From Egaibacter danicus (GTDB taxonomy: Bacteria > Pseudomonadota > Gammaproteobacteria > Burkholderiales > Burkholderiaceae_C): a stretch of 64,000 bases of DNA. A program made the position numbers and the translations under genes. The notes beneath the pieces are model-generated. The model saw only the letters and a program-made list of their open reading frames with translations. It made no database searches and was not told where the DNA came from. The stretch lies in NCBI GenBank assembly GCA_016707075.1, contig JADJII010000009.1, positions 62,001 to 126,000 of the forward strand, given 5' to 3'. This document shows, piece by piece, positions 19,143 through 27,817 of this stretch (positions are counted from its first letter, which is position 1; every line of letters starts with the position of its first letter).

Positions 19143-19697
19143 TCAGATCCCGTCAAACAGCCCGGGCTCACCAAACGTCGCGCCTTCAATCAACAGCAGC
19201 TGAAGCTTTGTCTTGATGCCGCCCGTCGCGGAAAACCCACCGGCCTTGCCACCCGCGGCCAGCACCCGATGACAGGGAACCACCGGTGCAAACGGGTTCG
19301 CTCCCAGCGCCTGCCCCACGGCGCGTGCTGCACCTGGTTCGCCGAGTTGTGCCGCCACTTCGCCATAGGTCAGCGTGGAACCCACGGGAATGGCCCTTGC
19401 GAGTTCGTAAACCTGCCGGTGAAAGGGCGGCACGCCGGTCATGTCCAGCGCAATGCCTGACAAATCAACCCGTTCGCCCTGCAGCAGCGCGACAACGCCA
19501 GAGATGGCAAGTCGTACTTCTGGCGGTGGCACCATCTCCGCCGCTGACGCAAACCGTCGATGCATACGCTGGCGTGTATCCTGCTCGCTGCCCTGCGGGA
19601 GTTGCACACCGCAGATGCCACCTGATCCCCATGCGATGCCACAGACACCCAGGTCGGTACCGAAAAGCGTAAATCCATCCGCACGGGGCGTGTCCAT
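19143..19697 (-). CDS. ogt: Methylated-DNA-[protein]-cysteine S-methyltransferase
   Basis: 184 residues. Suicide repair protein that takes the alkyl group from O6-alkylguanine onto the cysteine of PVVPCHRVLA (seen). The preceding helix-turn-helix part reads IPVGSTLTYGEVAAQLGEP with the arginine finger region AARAVGQALGANPFAPV. Its ATG overlaps the stop of the phoD gene by one base (TGATG), so it is probably translated from the phoD transcript. Confidence 0.93.
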   Translation of the reverse strand: MDTPRADGFTLFGTDLGVCGIAWGSGGICGVQLPQGSEQDTRQRMHRRFASAAEMVPPPEVRLAISGVVALLQGERVDLSGIALDMTGVPPFHRQVYELARAIPVGSTLTYGEVAAQLGEPGAARAVGQALGANPFAPVVPCHRVLAAGGKAGGFSATGGIKTKLQLLLIEGATFGEPGLFDGI

Positions 19698-21328
19698 CAG
19701 ATTTTCTCAACAACGGGTCGTCCGGCCTGCACCACAAAGCTGGCCAGCGTTTCAATGCGGGTATCCCGGCGTGTCGCGTCATCCACCACCCGCAGAGTTG
19801 TCGTGAGTTGGCCAAGTGTGAACTCGGCGATGCCGTAGCCCTTTCGTTCGGCATCGGCAAAGACAAAATGCGGATTTTCTGCCAGACGCTCCGCCGTTCG
19901 GGCATTGCCTCCCGAACGCGAGGTGATGCTGGTCCCGCAGAATTCCACCCCGATGCTGACGCGTGACTGCGCAGCCTGTGTCTGCGCATAGTCCGCCTTG
20001 ATATGTCCCACCCAGTTCTCATGTACATCGCCACCCAAAAACACGGGGTTGCGCACGGCGCCTTTTTGAAGCGCATCTGTCAACCGGGTGCGTGCGGCAC
20101 TGTAGCCATCCCAGCCGTCATTGAAGAAAGCCTGTTCAGAGCCTGGTTTGTTGTCCCGCTGACCAAACAGCGTTTGCTGCCCCACCACGTTCCAGGTCTG
20201 GCCGCTCTGCGCTGATTTTCCGAATTCAGCGGCCAGCCAGACCTCCTGCTGCTGGCCCAGCATGGTCCGTTTGGGGTCATTCCACGCTGCGCAGGTTGCG
20301 GGATTGACCTGGCTTGACCCCAGACCACCCCCCTTGGTGCAGACCTGCGGGTCCTTGTACTGGCGCGCATCCAGCAGGTACAGCGTGGCCAGATTGCCAA
20401 AGTCCACGCGGTTGAAGATGCGCATTTCCGCACCTGAGTCATGGTGAATCAGGCCGTGGAAGGCTTTCGTCAGAACCGAAGCGCGAATCGGCATGTGTTC
20501 GTAATAGGCTTGATAGGCTGCCGCGCGACGGCGTGCAAAGTCTGCCGGTTTTGAAAAAATATCGGCCATGCTGCTGTTACCCGCCTGCAGCCCGGCGTAG
20601 TCGTTTTGTACTTCGTGATCGTCCCAGGTCATCAGCCATGGACACGCTGCGTGCATGGCCTGCAAATCGGGCTCTGATTTGTGCAAGGCATACCGCGCAC
20701 GGTAGTCGTCCAGCGTCACCACAAACCCGAGGCTTGATGTCATGTTGGGCAGCCGCAGGCCATTGGGGGCACCGGGATATTCGTAGATGTAGTCACCCAG
20801 AAACATCACGGCATCGAGGTTTTCCTCGCGCATATGCCGGTAGGCGCTGAAATAGCCATGCTCCCAGCGCTGGCAGGAGGCATAAGCCAGCCGCAGGCGC
20901 GCAGCCTTCGCGCCGGGGCGCGGAAAGGTGCGGGTGCGCCCGACGGGGCTGACAGCATCTCCCACCATGAAGCGGTAGAAATACCAGCGATCCGGCTCCA
21001 GCCCTGACACTTCTGCATGCACCGAATGCGCCAACTCAGGTAACGCCATCGCGCGCCCGCTTTGTACGATCCGCACAAACTGGTCGTCGTGGGCAACCTC
21101 CCACTGCACGGCGACGGGCTCACGCTCCCAAGCCGCATCGGTTGCAGCCGGCAACAGCAACCGCGTCCACAAAACCACCGATTCAGAAGTTGGCGATCCG
21201 CTGGCAATACCCAGAGTAAAAGGGCTGCTGTTGAAACGAGTCTGGCTCTGTGCCGTGCCTGGCAACCACAGGCTCGACGCTCCGGCCACCGCCAGCCTCA
21301 GCAGCTCACGTCGCTCCATGGGCTTCAT
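19697..21328 (-). CDS. phoD: Alkaline phosphatase PhoD, twin-arginine exported
   Basis: About 543 residues from ATG 21328. A twin-arginine signal (MERRELLRLAVAGASSLWL) is followed by PhoD motifs: YASCQRWEHGYFSAYRHM, AVMFLGDYIYEYPG, WDDHEVQNDYAGLQ and FLGGDVHENWVGHIK, covering the metal-binding aspartates and histidines. PhoD enzymes are Ca/Fe-dependent phosphodiesterases/monoesterases released under phosphate limitation. An upstream ATG at 21388 would add 20 residues ahead of the signal and overlap the next gene by 50 bases, so I reject it. Same strand as the aminotransferase and ogt. Confidence 0.92.
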   Translation of the reverse strand: MKPMERRELLRLAVAGASSLWLPGTAQSQTRFNSSPFTLGIASGSPTSESVVLWTRLLLPAATDAAWEREPVAVQWEVAHDDQFVRIVQSGRAMALPELAHSVHAEVSGLEPDRWYFYRFMVGDAVSPVGRTRTFPRPGAKAARLRLAYASCQRWEHGYFSAYRHMREENLDAVMFLGDYIYEYPGAPNGLRLPNMTSSLGFVVTLDDYRARYALHKSEPDLQAMHAACPWLMTWDDHEVQNDYAGLQAGNSSMADIFSKPADFARRRAAAYQAYYEHMPIRASVLTKAFHGLIHHDSGAEMRIFNRVDFGNLATLYLLDARQYKDPQVCTKGGGLGSSQVNPATCAAWNDPKRTMLGQQQEVWLAAEFGKSAQSGQTWNVVGQQTLFGQRDNKPGSEQAFFNDGWDGYSAARTRLTDALQKGAVRNPVFLGGDVHENWVGHIKADYAQTQAAQSRVSIGVEFCGTSITSRSGGNARTAERLAENPHFVFADAERKGYGIAEFTLGQLTTTLRVVDDATRRDTRIETLASFVVQAGRPVVEKI

Positions 21329-21338
21329 CGGTGGAAAG

Positions 21339-22529
21339 TCAGCTGGTGGCCAGACAGGCAATGGCGCGTTGCATGCCGTCATGTCCATGCGGGATACCCT
21401 GCACCGTCATGGCCGCTTCAACGGCACCCAGGCAACCCAAAATCATGGCAGCATTCATGTCACCCAGATGGCCGATGCGAAACACGCGTCCGGCCAGTGG
21501 CCCCAACCCGCCTGCGATGGCCGCCTGAAAACGCTCCCGGGCCACCGTACGCATGGCCTCGGGGTCCACACCGGCACCCACCAGAATAGTCGTCACCGAC
21601 GACGAGCGCGATTCGGGCACACGACCAAAAAACTGCAGGGCCCCGGCTTCGCTCCAGCTTTGCACCGCCGCACGCACGGTGCGCGCCATCAAGTCATGCC
21701 GCGCCAACACGTTGTCAACGCCTTCGTCAAAAATTAGTGCCAGTGCAGCCTCCAGCCCTCGCAACAGGTTCTGCGGGGGAGTACCACAAAACTTGCGATA
21801 GGACAGATCGCTTTTGCGCAGGCGCCAGTCCCAGTAAAACCGGGGCATGGGGTTGCGCTCACAGACCGCCATGGCGGCGGCGTCCACGGCGGCAAATCCC
21901 AGTCCGGGTGGACACATCAGGCCTTTTTGAGATGCGCCCAGCACCACGTTGATGCCCAGTTCATCCATCGCAAACGGAGCGGCACCCAGAGATGCCACAA
22001 CATCCACAACAAACAGCGCAGGATGGCCAGCCGCATCAATCGCCGCACGCAAGGCCCTCAAATCACTGGTCACACCACTGGCAGTATCGGTATGCACCGC
22101 AAACACTGCGGCGATCTCTTTCCTCGTGTCCGCACGCAGTACCTGTTCCACCGCGCTGGCATCAATCGGGTAACCCTCAACCCAGGGTGTGCGGATCACC
22201 TTCGCTCCCATGGCCTCCACCTGAACCGCCCACGATTCGGAGAAATGCCCGGTATTGGCCACCAATACCGTTTGGCCGGGGCCCAGCAGATTGACGTTCA
22301 CCGCCTCCCAGGCGCCATGGCCATTGGTAGCGTAGATGAAGACGTCGGAATTTCCGGTTTGCAGCAGCCGCTTTAACCCCAACTCGCAGGCTTCGATAAC
22401 CTGAGCAAGCCGCGGATCGGCCATGTCCATGGGCTGACGGCTCATGGCGTGGACGACCTCGTCGGGTAAATGACTGGGCCCGGGGGAATGAAGAAGACGG
22501 TGGCCGGGAATGCGGGGAGATGAGTTCAT
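21339..22529 (-). CDS. Class V aminotransferase, serine/alanine-glyoxylate type
   Basis: 396 residues, PLP enzyme of the alanine-glyoxylate/serine-glyoxylate transaminase group. Seen: start LLHSPGPSHLPDEVVHAMSR, TNGHGAWEAVNVNLL, FVVDVVASLGAAPFAMDELG and the PLP lysine in VVLGASQKGLMCPPG; end motif GRVFRIGHLGDMN. It makes glycine from glyoxylate; whether serine or alanine is the donor cannot be read here. It ends 11 bp before the phoD start. Confidence 0.9.
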   Translation of the reverse strand: MNSSPRIPGHRLLHSPGPSHLPDEVVHAMSRQPMDMADPRLAQVIEACELGLKRLLQTGNSDVFIYATNGHGAWEAVNVNLLGPGQTVLVANTGHFSESWAVQVEAMGAKVIRTPWVEGYPIDASAVEQVLRADTRKEIAAVFAVHTDTASGVTSDLRALRAAIDAAGHPALFVVDVVASLGAAPFAMDELGINVVLGASQKGLMCPPGLGFAAVDAAAMAVCERNPMPRFYWDWRLRKSDLSYRKFCGTPPQNLLRGLEAALALIFDEGVDNVLARHDLMARTVRAAVQSWSEAGALQFFGRVPESRSSSVTTILVGAGVDPEAMRTVARERFQAAIAGGLGPLAGRVFRIGHLGDMNAAMILGCLGAVEAAMTVQGIPHGHDGMQRAIACLATS

Positions 22530-22563
22530 GCTGCCATCAATTGACTGGATGGCTTCATCTTAA

Positions 22564-22581
22564 TGCACCGCGCGCGGTGCA
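22564..22581. promoter_or_regulatory. Perfect 18-bp palindrome upstream of the aminotransferase
   Basis: TGCACCGCG and CGCGGTGCA form a gapless perfect dyad 34 bp upstream of the aminotransferase start and just after the P-loop gene stop. No T-run follows on either strand, so it looks more like an operator than an intrinsic terminator. Confidence 0.45.
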
Positions 22582-22586
22582 GCAGA

Positions 22587-23174
22587 TCAGTCCAGCGTGG
22601 CAACAAATGCGTTGATGGCGTCGACGTCTGGCGCCAGCACGGTATAGGGAATGCGCTCCCTGTTCAGCGTGGCACGCAATGCCTTGTCAATTGCGCGGGC
22701 GCCCTCTTCATCCTGAAAACGCCCGGAGTGAACGTATTTCTTGTCGCCCCGTTCCACCAGAATATTGACGTTGTTGTGCTGCTTGTACCACTCCAGTATC
22801 TGCAGCCGGGTTTTGGCCACATCACAGATGTTTTCGTCGTAACTCTCGTTGTAATAAAGAATCTGCGGCAATGAGCATTCCGTCACCAGATACTGCAGTT
22901 GGCCATCCAGCAGTTCCAGCATCCTGAATTGCTGCTGGGCGATGAAATACTGGTTCTTCAGCGCCTCAAAGTCTTTTTGCCAGACCAGTCCTTTTGCAAA
23001 ATCGGGAATCTGCTCCACGGTCTTATGCCGCAGGTTCAGGTTCAGGATGATGGCCGATGAAAAGAGTGACTTGTCGCATCCCGGCCCGCCAATGATGTTG
23101 ATGACCTTGGTGGGGTACATCCGCATCTTGTTCTCGGGCAACTGGTGCGATGAATAGGTATAGCGCATGGTCAT
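22587..23174 (-). CDS. P-loop ATPase/kinase-like protein with an atypical Walker A
   Basis: 195 residues from ATG 23174, which has GGAG at a proper distance. VINIIGGPGCDKSLFSSAII is a Walker A loop in which the usual GSGKS/T reads GCDKS. Further on are KGLVWQKDFEALKNQYFIAQ, LVTECSLPQILYYN and NVNILVERGDKKYV, resembling the small AAA/NadR-like kinase-type P-loop proteins found in phages and plasmids. Substrate is unknown. It stands alone between two other minus-strand genes, with repeat copy d upstream. Confidence 0.7.
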   Translation of the reverse strand: MTMRYTYSSHQLPENKMRMYPTKVINIIGGPGCDKSLFSSAIILNLNLRHKTVEQIPDFAKGLVWQKDFEALKNQYFIAQQQFRMLELLDGQLQYLVTECSLPQILYYNESYDENICDVAKTRLQILEWYKQHNNVNILVERGDKKYVHSGRFQDEEGARAIDKALRATLNRERIPYTVLAPDVDAINAFVATLD

Positions 23175-23217
23175 GACGGCTCTCCAATAGGGGCTCACCG
23201 ATCAGGGACCGGTAGCC

Positions 23218-23267
23218 GCTATAAGTTTAGTAGCTGCTCACGCAATGAATGCGGGGTCCAAGGCCAC
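23218..23267 (-). repeat. Interspersed repeat, copy d
   Basis: On the minus strand: GTGGCCTTGGACCCCGCATT, then CATTGCGTGAGCAGC and GCTACTAAACTTATAGC. It lies between the diguanylate cyclase stop and the P-loop gene start. Confidence 0.68.
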
Positions 23268-23309
23268 TTTTACCCCCTATTTCCGGGCTTATATGGCCAG
23301 ACGGCAAAC

Positions 23310-25100
23310 CTAGGACAGTGGTATTTCCAGCTGATCGGCCACCCGACGCAGGGGGTGCGCATTGCCTTCCATGCGCTCGGCAAACTTCTGGCTGTACATC
23401 CTGCGGTCAGCTTTCTTGAGCAACGACTCGGCATCCCGTCCATCGTTGGGGAACAGGGCTTCGCCTACGGCCCCCCCAAAATCCACCTGAGCCAGCGCGT
23501 CCGGGCCGAGGGCTATCAGGGGTTCTTTCAAAGCACCCTGAATCTGCAAACGCATGCGCTCCAGACTTTCCACAACCTCCACTTGGTCCAGCAACACCAC
23601 AAACTCGTCGCCAGACAGACGGGCCACCAGATTCTGCGGGCCGACCGTTTTACGCAGTCGCTGCGCAATTTCTATCAGCACCTGGTCTCCAATTCCGTGA
23701 CCATAGTGGTCGTTAATGTGCTTGAAGCGGTTCAAGTCAACAAACAGCACGGCAAATGACTCCTTGCCTGGCTGGTCCGAAGCCTGATTGATCCGGTGCC
23801 CCAACCGCAGCATGAACGACTCCCGGTTGGCCAGACCCGTGAGCTCATCGGTCTGCAACCGGTGCTGCATGGTCTCAAAACTGCGCGCCAGCTGGCCGAT
23901 TTCATCGGGCCGCCTGACGCCCACCGGCCAGTCCAGCTGCCCTTCGCCAACCCGCAGCGCTGCTTCGGACAAATGCTTGAGGTCCCGGGACACCCAGCTC
24001 AGGATGCGCAACCCGATGGCAATGGCCACCAGCGCCGCCAGCGCGCTGAGCACAGCGGTGCGTATGACGTTTTCGGTGACACCCGCCATGAAATCACTGC
24101 GCGGCATCGCCACCACGGTGATCCACTCCAGCCCGGCATCGTCCTTGAGCCGGTCAAACGCGGCGTGGATCACCTGCCCGTCAGGCGCCTTGAAACTGAA
24201 CGTTTCGGCTGGCGAATGGGTCCTTTGCTGTGCCAGATGGGCCTGCACTTCACTGTAGATGGCCGTGATGATCGGGTTGCCACTTTGCGCGGCACTGACC
24301 CGGATCTTGCTGCCTGCCGTTCCGTTTTGCACATTGGGGCTGGCAGACGAGGCGATCAGATCACCCCCAGGTTCCACGATGAACGCCAGCCCGTGCGGCG
24401 ACACCTTCAGGTTGGTGACAAAGTCGTTCAGCGCCCGAAGCGACACATCGGTTGCAACCACACCTTCAAATTCACCGCGTGGCCCCAGCACACGGCGCGC
24501 ACGGGTGGCCACCAGGTCTTCGGTGACAAAGTCGATGTACACCGATGTCCAGGTATGAACGGTCTGGTGTTCACCGGCCTTGTACCAGGGTCGTGTGCGG
24601 GGATCAAACAGCTTGGTCTCACGCGAGGGCTGCGCCAAGTCTCCATTGATGCCGGTGAACCGGTAAAACGAGCGCGTGTCTTCTGCCTTGAGTTTGACGC
24701 GCAGCTCGCCTTCGGTGCGGGAGTGACGATACAGGCCCACGCCCTGCCCCAGGCGGTTGCCGTAATACACATAGTTGTTCGGGTCCAGATGCAACGATGT
24801 GGCAATCCAGAAGCGGGTGCGCAGGTTCTGGAGATCACCGTCAATCGTGGCCGGTGCGGGCATGCCGTCCGGGAAAGCCGCTTCCAGCACGGCGCCAGAG
24901 CCCACGATGTGCCTGTCTACCGCCTGACCAATGCGGCCAACGGTCTCCAGTAGCAAATGGGAGGAAACAGTGTCAACAGCGCGGCTACCGGCCCGGTAGG
25001 ACAGTGCCACGATAGTGAGCGCCAGAGCCAGAACCAGGACGACATACGGAATGGTCAGAACCTGGCGCAGGGACAGTCGGAATTTCTCTTTTTTGATCAT
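23310..25100 (-). CDS. Diguanylate cyclase with extracytoplasmic dCache sensor and HAMP
   Basis: About 596 residues from ATG 25100 (MIKKEKFRLSLRQ), preceded by GGAAA; in-frame alternatives at 25133 (ATG) and 25151 (GTG) exist. Layout: first membrane helix (VLTIPYVVLVLALALTIVAL), a large extracytoplasmic dCache-like sensor, second helix, HAMP, then a GGDEF domain starting DELTGLANRESFMLRL. The signature reads RLSGDEFVVLL, i.e. SGDEF, a variant that can be active; IVALSYRAG-type flanks are normal. No EAL domain follows. Product would be cyclic di-GMP controlling surface or motility behaviour. Confidence 0.88.
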   Translation of the reverse strand: MIKKEKFRLSLRQVLTIPYVVLVLALALTIVALSYRAGSRAVDTVSSHLLLETVGRIGQAVDRHIVGSGAVLEAAFPDGMPAPATIDGDLQNLRTRFWIATSLHLDPNNYVYYGNRLGQGVGLYRHSRTEGELRVKLKAEDTRSFYRFTGINGDLAQPSRETKLFDPRTRPWYKAGEHQTVHTWTSVYIDFVTEDLVATRARRVLGPRGEFEGVVATDVSLRALNDFVTNLKVSPHGLAFIVEPGGDLIASSASPNVQNGTAGSKIRVSAAQSGNPIITAIYSEVQAHLAQQRTHSPAETFSFKAPDGQVIHAAFDRLKDDAGLEWITVVAMPRSDFMAGVTENVIRTAVLSALAALVAIAIGLRILSWVSRDLKHLSEAALRVGEGQLDWPVGVRRPDEIGQLARSFETMQHRLQTDELTGLANRESFMLRLGHRINQASDQPGKESFAVLFVDLNRFKHINDHYGHGIGDQVLIEIAQRLRKTVGPQNLVARLSGDEFVVLLDQVEVVESLERMRLQIQGALKEPLIALGPDALAQVDFGGAVGEALFPNDGRDAESLLKKADRRMYSQKFAERMEGNAHPLRRVADQLEIPLS

Positions 25101-25142
25101 GCGATCATTTCCAATACGACGTGTGGCTGCCATCTTTGCGGA

Positions 25143-25209
25143 TTTATGCACCGCAATAGTGCATAAATTATAGGTTTGATCGCCTTACCCCTGTAAGATC
25201 TTACAGGGG
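25143..25209. promoter_or_regulatory. Two dyads in the divergent gap between the cyclase and the oxidoreductase
   Basis: TTTATGCAC-N7-GTGCATAAA (25143-25167) is an exact 9-bp inverted repeat. At 25188-25209 CCCCTGTAAGA is followed directly by TCTTACAGGGG, a perfect 22-bp palindrome. Both lie between divergent starts, so they may be operators for either gene. The first touches the alternative GTG start of the cyclase. Confidence 0.5.
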
Positions 25210-25317
25210 CATGATCAAATTATGCGCCAAACGCATCTCTTTGCGCCATCTGTCCTTTCCCGGACCAACCATCCTTGTCCTCCTTGTCCTTCGGGTCGGC
25301 ATCTCCAACTGCAGCAC

Positions 25318-26331
25318 ATGATTCCTTTCTCGGTCCTTGACCTCTCCCCCATCCTGCAGGGCAGCACGGCAGCCCAATCCTTCCGCAACTCCCTGGATCT
25401 GGCCCAGCACGCCGAGCGCTGGGGGTTCAACCGCTACTGGCTGGCCGAACACCATGGCATGCCCGGCATTGCCAGCGCAGCCACATCGGTACTGATTGGC
25501 CATGTGGCGGGTGGCACATCCACCATCCGGGTGGGTGCTGGCGGCATCATGCTGCCCAACCATTCGCCGCTGGTGATTGCTGAACAATTCGGAACACTGG
25601 AGTCGCTCTACCCCGGGCGCATCGATCTTGGGTTGGGCCGTGCGCCCGGGTCGGACCCCGTGACGGCTCGCGCCATGCGGCGCAACCTGTCCACCGACGC
25701 CGACGAGTTTCCACGTGACGTGGTTGAACTGATGAGCTATTTTTCATCGGCTACGGCTGGGAGTGAGGTCGGCACACATGACAAGCGGGTCATGGCCGTT
25801 CCCGGCAACGGGCTGAACATCCCTTTCTGGATTTTGGGCTCCAGCCTCTTCGGCGCGCAGCTGGCGGCGGCGCTGGGCCTGCCTTACGCCTTTGCTTCAC
25901 ACTTCGCACCAGGCTACATGATGCAGGCCATCGAGATCTACCGGGCCAACTTCCGGCCTTCACGCCAACTCGACAAACCCTATGTGATGCTGGGGTTCAA
26001 CGTGTTTGCAGCTGACACCGATGAAGAAGCTGCCTTTCGTGCCACCTCCATGCAACAGGCCTTTGTGAACCTGCGCAGCGGCCGTCCGGCGCAGTTGCCT
26101 CCGCCGCTGGAGGACTATCCCAACCGGGTCGGCCCTCAGGAGCGTGCCTTGCTGAACAGCGTGTTGTCCTGCTCGGCCATTGGCGCGCCCGACACGGTGC
26201 GTGCAAGTTTGAAGGCGTTTATCGAACGCACTGGCACCAACGAGCTGATGATCACCTCGCAAATATTCGATCACGCTGCGCGGCTGCGTTCCTACGACAT
26301 CACCGCGGACCTGCGTACCAGGCTTTATTGA
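25318..26331 (+). CDS. LLM-class flavin-dependent oxidoreductase
   Basis: 337 residues from ATG 25318 (MIPFSVLDLSPILQG), the usual start of this luciferase-like monooxygenase subgroup; upstream in-frame codons back to 25222 are not conserved in style. Seen: ERWGFNRYWLAEHHGMPGI, VGAGGIMLPNHSPLVIAEQF and YPGRIDLGLGRAPGSD, the FMN-binding barrel motifs. Substrate unknown. Divergent from the diguanylate cyclase. Confidence 0.88.
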   Translation: MIPFSVLDLSPILQGSTAAQSFRNSLDLAQHAERWGFNRYWLAEHHGMPGIASAATSVLIGHVAGGTSTIRVGAGGIMLPNHSPLVIAEQFGTLESLYPGRIDLGLGRAPGSDPVTARAMRRNLSTDADEFPRDVVELMSYFSSATAGSEVGTHDKRVMAVPGNGLNIPFWILGSSLFGAQLAAALGLPYAFASHFAPGYMMQAIEIYRANFRPSRQLDKPYVMLGFNVFAADTDEEAAFRATSMQQAFVNLRSGRPAQLPPPLEDYPNRVGPQERALLNSVLSCSAIGAPDTVRASLKAFIERTGTNELMITSQIFDHAARLRSYDITADLRTRLY

Positions 26332-26691
26332 TTTTTCCTCAAATGAGGACAGTTTTATCCTTGTTGCATCTGGCGGCAGCCGATGAAGTCATTGGTTGGC
26401 GGACTCAGTCCGTCGCGGCACTCAGCTCCGCGGCTGTCCCCCGGCCCTTGGCCTCCTCCTTGATGCCGCTGCGCTGAATGCCACGCCGACCTGAGTCAGG
26501 AGGCGGTGTGGGCGTTCCATCTTTGCAAACCACTATTGTTCGCTGCCGATGACACTGGGGTGGATGGTGCAGCGTGGACTTGGGGTTTTGCCAAATCAAG
26601 GAGGAGCCGAAGGCGGGGGACATTCGCGGAAGCATCCGCCCCAGTGGCATCGGCCCGCACAACCAGAACAGTGTCATGAATTTCGGAATGC
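26332..26691. other. Gap of 360 bp with no recognised gene
   Basis: A weak CCTCA-AA-TGAGG dyad (26337-26348) next to a T-run may end the oxidoreductase transcript. One plus-frame piece around 26595 (QIKEEPKAGDIRGSIRPSG) reads like protein but has no start, end or ribosome site I can support. Confidence 0.4.
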
Positions 26692-27789
26692 TCAATAGGC
26701 AAACCGGATGGCCGCTACCGGCGGCAGGTCGCGCGACACGCAGTGCCATTGCTCCCCGGCATTGGCGCTCATCCACAAGCCGCCCGTGGTGGACGACAGG
26801 GCCAGCGTCTGGCCATCGGCCGCCACTTCCAGAGAATGCCGGTACACCAGATGGTAAGCATGGCTTTGCGGCAACCCATCGCCAAATGCGGTAAACGTCT
26901 TGCCACCATCGTCTGTTCGCGTGACCACCATACGCCCGTCCACGGGGATACGACAGGCATCCGCCACCGCTGGCACAAACCAGGCCCGATCCGGGTTGCG
27001 GGGATCACAGGCCACGGCAAATCCAAACCCCGAAGGCGCAGGTGCCTTCACTGACTGCCACTGAAGACCGCCATTGACAGAGCGGTAAATGCCGCAGTGG
27101 TGCTGTACCCACAAGGCCTCCGGCTGCGCCCCGCAACTCACCAGTCGATGCGGATCCTGCGTGTTTTCGTCATCGGCTGCCTCAGCAGGCAGATAGTCCG
27201 CGGTCATGCCACGCGCCGTCAGGGCCCAGCTCCCACCACCATCATGCGTCTGCCACACGCCGCCACAGGAAACAGCCACCGTCAGATGTCGGGCATCACG
27301 CGGGTCCACCTGCACCGAATGCATGCCGGGGTAATCGTTACCGCCGCCAAACCAGCCCTTTCGCCGGGGCTCTTCCCACAAGGGCTTGTTCAACGCCCAG
27401 GTCTGGCCGCCATCTTGCGACTTGAACAGCCCTGCAGGCATGCAACCGGCCCACAAGGTGCCTGGCTCATCCGTACCGCCGGGTGTCAGCGCCCAGATCA
27501 GGTCCACGTTCCACGGCGTGGGGTCATCTGCCCAAAAGCCATGTTCCGGTTTCAGCGGAAAAGCAGGGGCACCCACCTCTTTCCAGGTCGCGCCCCGATC
27601 CAGGCTCTTGCGCAGCTTCACACCGAAATGCCCCATGCGCAACGCGGCGTACCAGGCGCCATCGCGCGGGTCCGCCAGCGCCTGCGTCACGGGTTCGCCC
27701 GCAAAGTGGTGCGATTCGATGGCCCATTGCGCGCCGCTACCGCGAACCACGAACAACCCTTTTCGACTGGCAACCAGCAGTGTTTCCAT
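26692..27789 (-). CDS. BNR/sialidase-like beta-propeller protein
   Basis: About 365 residues from ATG 27789 (METLLVASRKGLFVVRG), with AAGGAG upstream. It carries repeated BNR/Asp-box-like blades: SLDRGATWKEVG, SQDGGQTWALNK, THDGGGSWALTA, TDDGGKTFTAFG and SANAGEQWHCVS. There is no signal peptide, so it seems cytoplasmic. Such proteins are usually annotated as exo-alpha-sialidase or glycosyl hydrolase, but catalytic sialidase residues are not evident. It follows the MoaD-like gene by 28 bp on the same strand. Confidence 0.85.
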   Translation of the reverse strand: METLLVASRKGLFVVRGSGAQWAIESHHFAGEPVTQALADPRDGAWYAALRMGHFGVKLRKSLDRGATWKEVGAPAFPLKPEHGFWADDPTPWNVDLIWALTPGGTDEPGTLWAGCMPAGLFKSQDGGQTWALNKPLWEEPRRKGWFGGGNDYPGMHSVQVDPRDARHLTVAVSCGGVWQTHDGGGSWALTARGMTADYLPAEAADDENTQDPHRLVSCGAQPEALWVQHHCGIYRSVNGGLQWQSVKAPAPSGFGFAVACDPRNPDRAWFVPAVADACRIPVDGRMVVTRTDDGGKTFTAFGDGLPQSHAYHLVYRHSLEVAADGQTLALSSTTGGLWMSANAGEQWHCVSRDLPPVAAIRFAY

Positions 27790-27817
27790 GTTGATTTTTC
27801 TCCTTTTCTCCGGATGG

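Noticed and set aside
21329..21388. Upstream start for phoD
   Set aside because: It would overlap the preceding gene by 50 bases and place residues ahead of the twin-arginine signal.
23796..24953. Plus-strand open frame of 385 codons
   Set aside because: Antisense to the diguanylate cyclase, with shadow-like composition and no ribosome site.
26405..26776. Minus-strand open frame in the 26332-26691 gap
   Set aside because: Low-complexity, runs into the beta-propeller gene, no start signal.
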